A DNA stretch of 37,775 nucleotides. Source: an uncultured Balneolaceae bacterium. GTDB lineage: Bacteria > Bacteroidota > Rhodothermia > Balneolales > Balneolaceae. The stretch lies in contig CAJXOW010000032.1 of NCBI GenBank assembly GCA_913057825.1, forward strand, positions 1-37,775. The letters are read 5' to 3'. This document shows positions 9,030-15,991 of this stretch, piece after piece. A program made the position numbers and the translations under genes. Under the pieces are notes generated by a model that was given only the letters and a program-made list of their open reading frames with translations, ran no database searches and had not been told where the DNA came from. Numbering within the stretch: position 1 is the stretch's first letter; every line of letters starts with the position of its first letter.

Positions 9030-9202
9030 CCAACCGGTCTATGAAAAAGCGGGCGGCGGTTCCTTGCTCGTATACTTTTCCTCGTTTACCAGCATTGAGC
9101 GGGTTAGGACCTTATATATATATGAATATCGTAATTACTGCCAGCTAACCGGAAAATTATTATGCTTCGGAACCGCCGCCCGCTTTTTCATAGACCGGTT
9201 GG
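9030..9202 (+). repeat. Structured intergenic repeat, copy 1
   Basis: This is a 173-bp element with 34-bp perfect terminal inverted repeats (9030-9063 and 9169-9202). The shared architecture runs as follows. The outer stem contains GCGGGCGGCGGTTCC. The internal loop has 5' side TTGCTCGTATAC (9064-9075) and 3' side TTATTATGCTTC (9157-9168). Stem P2 is TTTTCC/GGAAAA. An inner stem P3, GGTTAG (9102-9107)/CTAACC (9145-9150), abuts P2. It lies between the divergently oriented guaB and the orphan 103-aa gene. Orientation is defined by the TTGCTCG arm on the left. Confidence 0.92.
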
Positions 9203-9219
9203 GGATCTGGGCAACTATA

Positions 9220-9243
9220 GGGGTGACACACATATGTCACCCC
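9220..9243. promoter_or_regulatory. 9-bp perfect hairpin/operator-like palindrome before the orphan gene
   Basis: GGGGTGACA and TGTCACCCC flank a 6-nt loop (CACATA). The inner half, TGACA-N6-TGTCA, has the dyad symmetry of a repressor operator and sits just upstream of a TATAAT box. There is no U-tract on either strand, which argues against an intrinsic terminator. Confidence 0.5.
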
Positions 9244-9250
9244 CGGTTGA

Positions 9251-9256
9251 TATAAT
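9251..9256 (+). promoter_or_regulatory. Candidate -10 box (TATAAT) of the orphan gene
   Basis: A perfect TATAAT lies 46 bp before the ATG at 9303, just downstream of the 9220-9243 palindrome. No -35 element with good spacing is visible; the GTGACA at 9223-9228 is 22 bp away, too far for a standard sigma-70 promoter. Confidence 0.3.
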
Positions 9257-9302
9257 GCTTATAGAAAACATTGAAATCTAACTCATAAAAAGGACAAGCA
9301 TT

Positions 9303-9614
9303 ATGTCAACCGTACCCGCGATTCAAAAAGATTACGATCCCACCCCCGTGCTGGAAAAAGCATACAAAGAGGCAAAGCAAACAGATCAGAAACTTCACGA
9401 GATGTTCGAGTTACTGGGATGGGGACTGTTGCCGCTCGAACTCAAATACGCCATCCGGGCGGATGTTCAAGGTATTGTGGATGAGCTCAAAGGTCGCTAT
9501 GCCAGCTGCGACCCGTTTGTTCAAAAACGCAGAAAACGGGTACTATACTGGGTTGACTGCTACATGAACGGCGTATGCAGTGCCGAAACGGCGACGGAGA
9601 TGTTGGCGTATTGA
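9303..9614 (+). CDS. Hypothetical 103-aa protein (orphan)
   Basis: I do not recognise this family. The 103-aa product looks soluble and largely helical, with no signal peptide or membrane segment. It has an acidic/Lys-rich first third (YDPTPVLEKAYKEAKQTDQK), a hydrophobic LLGWGLLPLELKYAI segment near residues 37-52, and a basic patch KRRKR near residue 77 between three cysteines. The ATG is preceded by AAAAGGAC at a reasonable ribosome-binding distance and by a TATAAT box, which supports expression. It is isolated: guaB diverges upstream across the structured repeat, and folD is convergent 74 bp downstream. Confidence 0.65.
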   Translation: MSTVPAIQKDYDPTPVLEKAYKEAKQTDQKLHEMFELLGWGLLPLELKYAIRADVQGIVDELKGRYASCDPFVQKRRKRVLYWVDCYMNGVCSAETATEMLAY

Positions 9615-9688
9615 GAGTTCCAGAGATTACCGGAGTCTTCTGATTACTATTTATAAATGGGAGTTACGATTCGTTTGGTTTTGTTTAA

Positions 9689-10582
9689 TCAGGGATAGAT
9701 GGATCCTTTGGCGGCCAACAAGGTGTTCTTCATTAGCATAGCGACGGTCATCGGTCCCACGCCCCCGGGTACGGGAGTTATCCAACTGGCTTTCTCTTTG
9801 ACCGTCTCAAATTCACAGTCACCGACCAGTTTATAGCCTTCATCCCCGGATTCGTCGGCTATACGGTTAAATCCAACGTCGATGACAACCACTCCCTCTT
9901 TCACCATTTCTCCTTTTATGATATTCGGCTGACCCACGGCCACCACGATGATATCGGCCACGATAGTGTGGGCGGTGAGGTCTTTGGTGAATTGGTGACA
10001 AATCGTAGTCGTAGACTTACCGGCATTCGCACCGTTTTCTCGCGACAGCATAATCGACATGGGAGAACCCACGATGCTGCTGTTCCCCACCACCACGGCA
10101 TGCTGCCCCTTGGTAGGGATACTGTAATAGTTCAGCAGCTCCATAATTCCGGCCGGGGTGCACGATCGCATTGTGGGCTCTTCAACAGCCAGCCGGCCCA
10201 CATTCATCGGGTGAAAACCGTCCACGTCCTTGCGATAATCGATAGCCTCTATGACACTGTGACTGGAAAGATGCGCCGGCAACGGCAGTTGAACGAGTAT
10301 GCCGTCTACCGTGTCGTCGTTATTATACTTCTTAATAATTTTTTTGAGCTCCTTATCAGATACCGTATCGGGCAGCTGAAGCGTATCGGTTTCGATACCC
10401 ACTTTTTTGCAGGCTTTGGTCTTCGCCCGAATATAAGTAGCCGATGCCGGATCGTGTCCAACGAGAATCACCTGCAAAAACGGCGGTCGATGTCCGCGGT
10501 CGATCCATTCTTCAACATCTTCCTGTACCTGTTCTTTTACCAGGTTGGCAACTTTTCTTCCGTCAAGAATTTTTGCTGACAT
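9689..10582 (-). CDS. folD: Bifunctional methylene-THF dehydrogenase / methenyl-THF cyclohydrolase
   Basis: FolD interconverts 5,10-methylene-, methenyl- and 10-formyl-tetrahydrofolate with NADP(H), feeding one-carbon units to purine and formyl-Met synthesis. The protein is 297 aa, the family norm. The N-terminal catalytic domain has YIRAKTKACKKVGIE, with the active-site Tyr and Lys near residues 52-56, and DGILVQLPLP. The nucleotide-binding domain carries VVVGNSSIVGSPM and ends with TPVPGGVGPMTVAMLMKNT. All key residues are present. Copy 2 of the structured repeat lies 27 bp upstream of the start and separates folD from the PBP4 gene. Confidence 0.98.
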   Translation of the reverse strand: MSAKILDGRKVANLVKEQVQEDVEEWIDRGHRPPFLQVILVGHDPASATYIRAKTKACKKVGIETDTLQLPDTVSDKELKKIIKKYNNDDTVDGILVQLPLPAHLSSHSVIEAIDYRKDVDGFHPMNVGRLAVEEPTMRSCTPAGIMELLNYYSIPTKGQHAVVVGNSSIVGSPMSIMLSRENGANAGKSTTTICHQFTKDLTAHTIVADIIVVAVGQPNIIKGEMVKEGVVVIDVGFNRIADESGDEGYKLVGDCEFETVKEKASWITPVPGGVGPMTVAMLMKNTLLAAKGSIYP

Positions 10583-10609
10583 ATAAGCTTGTATGGTTTA
10601 ATGTTAAGA

Positions 10610-10766
10610 GTTCTTTGAAAAACCGGGCGGCGGTTCCGAAGCATAATAATTTTCCGGTTAGCTTGCAGCAATAACGATATTCATATATAAGGCTCTTACC
10701 CACTCAATGCCGGTAAACGAGGAAAAGTATACGAGCAAGGAACCGCCGCCCGGTTTTTCAAAGAAC
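10610..10766 (-). repeat. Structured intergenic repeat, copy 2
   Basis: This 157-bp element has 28-bp perfect terminal inverted repeats (10610-10637 and 10739-10766), in reverse orientation relative to copies 1, 3 and 4. From the arm inward, about 70 consecutive bases are identical to copy 3, after which the apical part differs. The outer arm reads GTTCTTTGAAAAACCGGGCG and continues into the shared GGCGGTTCC. The P3 equivalent is GGTAAG/CTAACC with a single A-A mismatch. It occupies the gap between the PBP4 stop (10796) and the folD start (10582), two minus-strand genes. Confidence 0.92.
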
Positions 10767-10795
10767 GTTTTTGACGCCCTGACAAGACACGAAAA

Positions 10796-12292
10796 CTAAT
10801 ATTTTCTGTAGAGGTATTCGAGAATTTTTTGATGGGCCCGATCCATCCGTTTTGTTTTAACGGCATAGTTATTTGCAGCAATACTAACGATCAGTTCCTG
10901 TCCGGACGAAGTGGTTAAATATCCCGACAGTGTTCGGACGCCCGAAACATATCCTGATTTGCCCCTGAGTTTACCGTTCACCGGCGACTCCGTGAACCGG
11001 TAGTCGAAGGTACCATTAACCCCTGCCACCGACAGACTTTTGTAGAACGGGCGGAAGTGAGGGTGTTGCTGCATGTTAACGAGATAATCAGCAATATCGG
11101 CTGTGGTCGTCAGTGTGGTTCCGGCCATCCCTGATCCATCTGAAATACGCAGACGCGTGGTATCCATGCGCATTTCATCAGCAAAGTCCCGCATCAATTT
11201 CAGACCAAGTCGCGTGCTGCCCTGGGTGTTGTAATGTTCGGCAGCAGCCGTGCGCAGCATCATTTCGGTGTAAAAATTGCTGCTTTCCCGATTAATCTGA
11301 TATAAGAGCGTATCGAGCGGGGGAGAACGGTGTCGATAAATCAGCCGGTAGGAACTTGTATCTTGCCCTACCGGTTCGTGATCCACTATGGAACCGCCGT
11401 CCACTCTGAAACCCTGGTGCCGCAAATATTTGGCAAACGTATCCACAAAGTAACGGGCCGGTTCTGACACCGACAGCGGCTCCTCTTCAAAATAATGTGT
11501 AGGCAGCGTGCTTCTAAGCACAATCGTATTCGTGCCTAATATCCGTCTGTAGGATTCATCATATTCTGTATGAGAAGGCGTAATAACTTGTTCGTTAATG
11601 AATCGTACATAGTCGGTATTATAGGGAAACCAGCTAATTCGGGGGGCATCCCCCACTTCTCCATCAGCATGAACATCCAGGTCCACCGTATTCCCGTTAA
11701 ATGATAAAGCATTGATTTCCACGGCATAATAAAAAGAAAGATCATTCCAGTCCCATCCCTCGGGATAGGGTTCAGGGTCGAAATAGGCGTCATTGCCGAT
11801 AACAGACCCGGTTACGTGTTTAATGCCCAGGCTGTCAAGGGCCTGCGAGTATTGATCAAAGACATGCCACTTATCGTCATTGAAATAGGTTTCGCTGATG
11901 GAGGGATCCCCTTTTCCGATGAACAGCAAATCTCCTTTCCAGGTTGAATCCCGCTTTTCGCCAATTCCGTAAAGAGGCGTTTGATAGGTATAATCCGGAC
12001 CAAGCACTTTCAACAAAACGCCGCTGGTCAACAATTTAAGATTGGACGCCGGCCGAATCAGCTTACCGGCATTATAGGCATAGATCGCATTTCCCGTCGA
12101 GTCTCTGACGCTGATTGACCAAAAACTTTGCTGCAGGGAATCCCGGCTTATGATTTTCTGGATGGGATGGTTGGAATGATCTGACTGAGCGGTAGCGGTC
12201 CCTCCCAACATGCCGGTTAATAAGATCAGAAATCCACTGCATATTGCACTTGCAAAGGGAGCAGCAAGACTATTATCCTTTATTGGTTCCAT
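10796..12292 (-). CDS. dacB: PBP4-type D-alanyl-D-alanine carboxypeptidase/endopeptidase
   Basis: This is a class C low-molecular-weight penicillin-binding protein acting on peptidoglycan stem peptides in the periplasm. The 498-aa product has a hydrophobic signal segment (about residues 12-36). The serine-protease triad motifs of the family follow: SNLK at 83-86 (SxxK, in RPASNLKLLTSG), SSN in INRESSNFYTEMM (SxN), and KSG in RGKSGYVSGVRT (KTG box). The large insert between SxxK and SxN is typical of PBP4. A PtsN-like gene is encoded 110 bp upstream on the same strand. The dacB symbol follows the common usage for this subfamily. Confidence 0.93.
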   Translation of the reverse strand: MEPIKDNSLAAPFASAICSGFLILLTGMLGGTATAQSDHSNHPIQKIISRDSLQQSFWSISVRDSTGNAIYAYNAGKLIRPASNLKLLTSGVLLKVLGPDYTYQTPLYGIGEKRDSTWKGDLLFIGKGDPSISETYFNDDKWHVFDQYSQALDSLGIKHVTGSVIGNDAYFDPEPYPEGWDWNDLSFYYAVEINALSFNGNTVDLDVHADGEVGDAPRISWFPYNTDYVRFINEQVITPSHTEYDESYRRILGTNTIVLRSTLPTHYFEEEPLSVSEPARYFVDTFAKYLRHQGFRVDGGSIVDHEPVGQDTSSYRLIYRHRSPPLDTLLYQINRESSNFYTEMMLRTAAAEHYNTQGSTRLGLKLMRDFADEMRMDTTRLRISDGSGMAGTTLTTTADIADYLVNMQQHPHFRPFYKSLSVAGVNGTFDYRFTESPVNGKLRGKSGYVSGVRTLSGYLTTSSGQELIVSIAANNYAVKTKRMDRAHQKILEYLYRKY

Positions 12293-12402
12293 GCGTATTC
12301 TATACAGATATCCGTTTATCTCTCGTTATTTTTAACCGCCTAATTTTATCTGATTATTTTTCAATCGGCTCTGCAATCCCGGGTAATAGACCGACTGTAA
12401 AA

Positions 12403-12882
12403 TCACCCTTCCTGAACCCCGAAATATCGCTCTTCCTCTACCTTGAAGGTGTTCATAATCTGTTCGGCGGATTCACATTCCTGCAACTGTTTTCTGAAGT
12501 CCTCGTTGTTCATCAATCTTGAGATGCGAGATAGCATCTTGATATGCAAGCTGTTTTCCGATTCAGGTCCCACCAACAGGAATACCATCTTTACCGGTTG
12601 ATTGTCGATAGCATTGTATTCCACCGGCTCATCCAGCAGTGCAAATGCCGCATAAGAATGTGCCAGCCCCCTTGCTTTTCCATGCGGTATAGCCAGTCCT
12701 TTCCCCACGCCGGTCGACATGATAGATTCTCTCTGCAACACCGCATCCCGTATTCGCTGCAGCTCTTCATCATCGACTTTTTTGCTCAACAAATTTATAA
12801 GCTGATCCAACAAATCGTCCTTGTCGGACGCTTTCAGTTTGGGATTGACCGTCTCTTTATTCAACAAACTAACGATAGTCAT
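12403..12882 (-). CDS. PTS EIIA-type (PtsN-like) phosphotransfer protein
   Basis: This is a mannitol/fructose-type EIIA domain protein, similar to the nitrogen-PTS regulator PtsN. At 159 aa it compares with 163 in E. coli PtsN. The phosphorylatable histidine is in KGLAIPHGKARGL (near residue 67). The N-terminus MTIVSLLNKETV followed by LKASDKDDLLDQLI aligns with the family's first residues, so the ATG at 12880-12882 is chosen over the open frame back to 12927. No other PTS gene is in the window, so a regulatory rather than sugar-transport role is likely. It precedes the PBP4 gene by 110 bp. Confidence 0.88.
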   Translation of the reverse strand: MTIVSLLNKETVNPKLKASDKDDLLDQLINLLSKKVDDEELQRIRDAVLQRESIMSTGVGKGLAIPHGKARGLAHSYAAFALLDEPVEYNAIDNQPVKMVFLLVGPESENSLHIKMLSRISRLMNNEDFRKQLQECESAEQIMNTFKVEEERYFGVQEG

Positions 12883-13216
12883 AATTTTTTTATAGCCGGG
12901 ACTTCTGTTGATTGCTTTTAATATCATTGAATATACTCAAGCTGAGGACTATGACACAACAATAATTCTGAGTACATTTTCCGGGATATAATTCCATCAT
13001 CCGGCAAGAGATTTACACGTCCGAAGGACGGCGGGCCGGCGCCGGAGACATCCCATAATAGATCGATCAGACCGACTGTTCCGGCAACGTCCCGGACATT
13101 CAACTTTCGTTAACGACAATTGCATGCAACTCAATACGTTAGCGGTTCAGAAATATTCACTTGCAGGAAAGGCGGGTTACGAGCTATTCTGTCATTAAAT
13201 GGTATAATTTCTTACT
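12883..13216. other. Divergent promoter region between ptsN-like gene and ccmB
   Basis: About 330 bp separates the two divergent genes; the ptsN-like frame could extend to 12927. No supported small gene or RNA was found. It contains a GC-rich patch with the palindrome CCGGCGCCGG (about 13036-13045) next to a GTCCGAAGGAC mini-hairpin (13019-13029), and TATAAT boxes at 12987-12992 and 13202-13207, neither with a convincing -35. Confidence 0.3.
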
Positions 13217-13894
13217 ATGCCCTCTATGAAGAATTATCAACACATACGAGCTGTTATAGCCAAAGATCTACAGCTGGAACTACGATCAAAGTATGCGATA
13301 AATACGGTTCTGGCCTTTGTGGGATCAGCCCTGCTGGTTACTTTATTTGCATTAAAAGCGCACCAACTCGATGCCGGTCCGCAAAGCGGACTGATTTGGA
13401 TCATTATACTTTTTGCTGCCCTATCCACCTTGTCCCGCTCGTTCGTGTTGGAAACAGAACGGCATACCTTTGACTTGCTCCGGTTGCACTGCGAGCCATT
13501 TGTCGTTTACACCGGAAAATTAATTTACAATTTTCTATTCTCCCTGTTCGTCAATGGTATAACCTTTGTTATATATCTGTTACTGGTGGATCTAGCGATA
13601 CAAGATTTTGCGGCATTGTCTGTCACCCTGCTGCTGGGAACGGTCGGTATAGCCGGAGTTACCACCTTGATGGCTGCGATCGTATCGCGGGCCGACCGCA
13701 GAGGTGCAATTTTTTCGGTTCTGAGTCTACCCCTGTTAATACCACTGGTCCTTATACTGGCCCGCACGACAAGGGCATCGCTTGTTACGGGACAGATGCA
13801 AGGCTTCGGTAACGATGTGGCGGCTCTTATCGGCTTTGCCGGTGTGACCATAACCGCGGGCATTGTATTGTTTGATTTTATTTGGCAAGACTGA
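13217..13894 (+). CDS. ccmB: Heme exporter/cytochrome c maturation membrane protein CcmB
   Basis: CcmB is the membrane subunit of the CcmAB ABC-type complex that works with CcmC/D/E in delivering heme for cytochrome c maturation. The 225-aa protein has about six membrane helices. Near its N-terminus it has the family-type sequence VIAKDLQLELRSKYAINTVLAF, followed by ILFAALSTLSRSFVLETERHTFDLLRL, a hallmark cytoplasmic loop. No ccmA or ccmC is adjacent; the next gene downstream is holB, 33 bp away. The ATG at 13217 is followed by a second in-frame ATG at 13226 that could also serve. Confidence 0.88.
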   Translation: MPSMKNYQHIRAVIAKDLQLELRSKYAINTVLAFVGSALLVTLFALKAHQLDAGPQSGLIWIIILFAALSTLSRSFVLETERHTFDLLRLHCEPFVVYTGKLIYNFLFSLFVNGITFVIYLLLVDLAIQDFAALSVTLLLGTVGIAGVTTLMAAIVSRADRRGAIFSVLSLPLLIPLVLILARTTRASLVTGQMQGFGNDVAALIGFAGVTITAGIVLFDFIWQD

Positions 13895-13927
13895 TGAATT
13901 AAAAAATTAACTGAGTTATAACACAGC

Positions 13928-15130
13928 ATGGATTATTCATCCATTGATTTCAATTTTGGCGACCGCCGCTTAATCGGTCAGCACCAGGTCCGGGAACTCC
14001 TTACGCGCACTTTGAGGTCCGGTCGATTAAGTCACGCGTATTTGTTCAGCGGGCCGTCCGGCGTCGGAAAGAAGGCCTTTGCCCTGACCCTGGCGGAAGC
14101 GATCAACGGCATCGATCACTTAACCGACTTTAACGAGCAGGCCAGTTCCAGGAAGTCAAGCTGGCTGCATCATCCCGACATCCACCTTTTCATGCCGATA
14201 CCCTCCACGGTTTCGCTCGACGAAATGCGTGAACGACGCAAGCTTCTGGCCAAAGATCCCTATGAAATTATCGATTTCAGCTTACGTCCCTCGCTCGACG
14301 ACAGCCAGGATACCAAGAATCGGAAAGCTTTTTATTCAGTCGATTATTTTCGTAATACGATCAAGCCCGCAGCTCGTCTGAAGCCCAATGAGGGAAGACG
14401 TTCTGTGATCATTTTGACCGATATCGAAAAGATGCGAAAAGAAACTTCCAACGCATTTTTAAAGTTGCTGGAAGAGCCCTCTCCCGACGTTATGTTTATT
14501 CTGACTACTTCTCATCCTGACCAGTTACTTGCGACGATCAGTTCCCGCTGCCAACATCTACGGTTTTCACCTCTTACCGTAGAGGATGTGGAAAAAGGGC
14601 TTATTGAATATGACGGTTTGGAAGAGGAAAGCGCCCGGTATTTGTCAAAAGTATCCGATGGCAACTATGCGAAAACCCGTTTTTTCGATACTGAGACTCT
14701 CCAAACGAGCCGGGCAGAAATTGTCAACTACTTTCGAAATGCATACGGACTGAAAGCCCCCGCCCTGGTTCAGACCGCTCAAGGATGGCAAAACTCCCAT
14801 AACCGAGAAGGCTATATTACGCTGCTGGATATGATGGAACTTTTTATCCGGGATCTCCTGGTTTACGAGCGGACGCAAAACCCGGACCGGATTACCAATA
14901 TTGATGAAATGGATACCATTAAAAAATTCTGCGCCAAAGTGCCGGATGCCCGTTTGGAAGAAATGCTGGAGCAAATTACTCAATGCCGGGGCATGATCTA
15001 TCAAAACGCACAGCCCAAACTGGTTTTTACGGCGCTTGCTTTTCGCTTCAGTTTCCTGATGCGCGGGCTCGATCCCCCTATATCCAAGCATCAACCCTGG
15101 CAGCACTTACCGGCCTTCATAGAACGCTAG
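13928..15130 (+). CDS. holB: DNA polymerase III subunit delta' (clamp loader)
   Basis: This is the delta' subunit of the clamp-loader complex that opens the beta sliding clamp during replication. In the 400-aa protein, the AAA+ module carries GPSGVGKK (Walker A-like, residues about 38-45) after LSHAYLF, then LLEEPSPDVMFILTT, and the arginine-finger motif SSRCQ in ATISSRCQHLRFSPL. The four-cysteine zinc module usually found after the Walker A motif is not present: that region (INGIDHLTDFNEQAS...) contains no cysteine, although the following HPD is kept. The C-terminal region is the helical oligomerisation domain. The gene sits between ccmB and dapF. Confidence 0.9.
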   Translation: MDYSSIDFNFGDRRLIGQHQVRELLTRTLRSGRLSHAYLFSGPSGVGKKAFALTLAEAINGIDHLTDFNEQASSRKSSWLHHPDIHLFMPIPSTVSLDEMRERRKLLAKDPYEIIDFSLRPSLDDSQDTKNRKAFYSVDYFRNTIKPAARLKPNEGRRSVIILTDIEKMRKETSNAFLKLLEEPSPDVMFILTTSHPDQLLATISSRCQHLRFSPLTVEDVEKGLIEYDGLEEESARYLSKVSDGNYAKTRFFDTETLQTSRAEIVNYFRNAYGLKAPALVQTAQGWQNSHNREGYITLLDMMELFIRDLLVYERTQNPDRITNIDEMDTIKKFCAKVPDARLEEMLEQITQCRGMIYQNAQPKLVFTALAFRFSFLMRGLDPPISKHQPWQHLPAFIER

Positions 15131-15172
15131 CCTGTTAACTCATATAAGTTTGAACTCCGATTTTACCATGAC

Positions 15173-15991
15173 ATGAACCAAGGATCCATACCGTTTACTA
15201 AAATGGAGGGTGCCGGCAACGACTTCGTTGTCCTCGATCTCCGTACGCTGGACTGGAACGAGCAAGACGTAAGCGAATGGGCACCCCGTTTATGTAACCG
15301 TCGATATGGTATCGGAGCCGATGGCGTCCTTGCCCTGGACCACTCCAACGAGGCCCACTATACCATGGTATACAAAAATGCAGATGGCAGTGATGCCGGC
15401 ATGTGCGGTAACGGCGGACGATGCATAGCTCGATATGCTCATTCACTCGATTTCCCGAACGAGCACCGGTTCCAGGTTCACGACCAGGTATATCGCGCCG
15501 AAGTGGGAGAAACGGGGGTGTTACTGCATTTTCCGGTTAAAGCCAGGGTAACTTACCTCGGCGACGATATCGGAGCCTATCAAGTCGATCCCGGTACCGA
15601 ACATATCGTATTACCTGCCGAAAAACAGGAACTCGGGGATCACGAAAAGCTAAGGGAAAAAGGTCGGGAACTACGCTATCACGATCGCTTTCAACCGATC
15701 GGCACAAATGTTAACTTCATGCATGGTGAATCAGACAGCAGCATATCTATTCAAACGTATGAACGAGGAGTGGAGAACGTGACACTCGCCTGCGGCACAG
15801 GGGCGCTTGCTTCCGCACTGACCTGGCACCACTTGCAAAACAAACGAGGAGGTACGCATAAGTTTAGCGTGAAGGCCGAAGGCGGTGAACTACATGTCGA
15901 ATTAACGTATAACCACGAAACGGACACCTATACAGATCTAAAGTTGGGAGGACCTGCTCATTTTGTATTCGAAGGCACATATTTCAGTTAG
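15173..15991 (+). CDS. dapF: Diaminopimelate epimerase
   Basis: DapF converts LL- to meso-diaminopimelate for lysine and peptidoglycan synthesis using two catalytic cysteines and no cofactor. The 272-aa protein has the two symmetric half-domains of the family. The first begins FTKMEGAGNDFVVLD and carries the first Cys in DAGMCGNGGRCIARY. The second carries the other Cys in NVTLACGTGALASA. Both are intact. The following DUF5103 gene begins inside the dapF 3' end, suggesting coupled translation. Confidence 0.97.
   Translation: MNQGSIPFTKMEGAGNDFVVLDLRTLDWNEQDVSEWAPRLCNRRYGIGADGVLALDHSNEAHYTMVYKNADGSDAGMCGNGGRCIARYAHSLDFPNEHRFQVHDQVYRAEVGETGVLLHFPVKARVTYLGDDIGAYQVDPGTEHIVLPAEKQELGDHEKLREKGRELRYHDRFQPIGTNVNFMHGESDSSISIQTYERGVENVTLACGTGALASALTWHHLQNKRGGTHKFSVKAEGGELHVELTYNHETDTYTDLKLGGPAHFVFEGTYFS

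Noticed and set aside
8944..9255. A 103-codon ORF across repeat copy 1, with a peptide like one at 17365-17562 (YEYR.YCQL.GKLLCFGTA)
   Set aside because: The peptide similarity comes from the DNA repeat itself; the frame crosses both stem arms, and copies 2 and 4 do not keep it. Conservation lies in paired arms and loops, not in codons.
9030..10766. Copies 1 and 2 as the inverted ends of one composite transposon enclosing the orphan gene and folD
   Set aside because: Each copy is itself a complete element with its own inverted arms, folD is a core gene, and no transposase or target duplication is seen.
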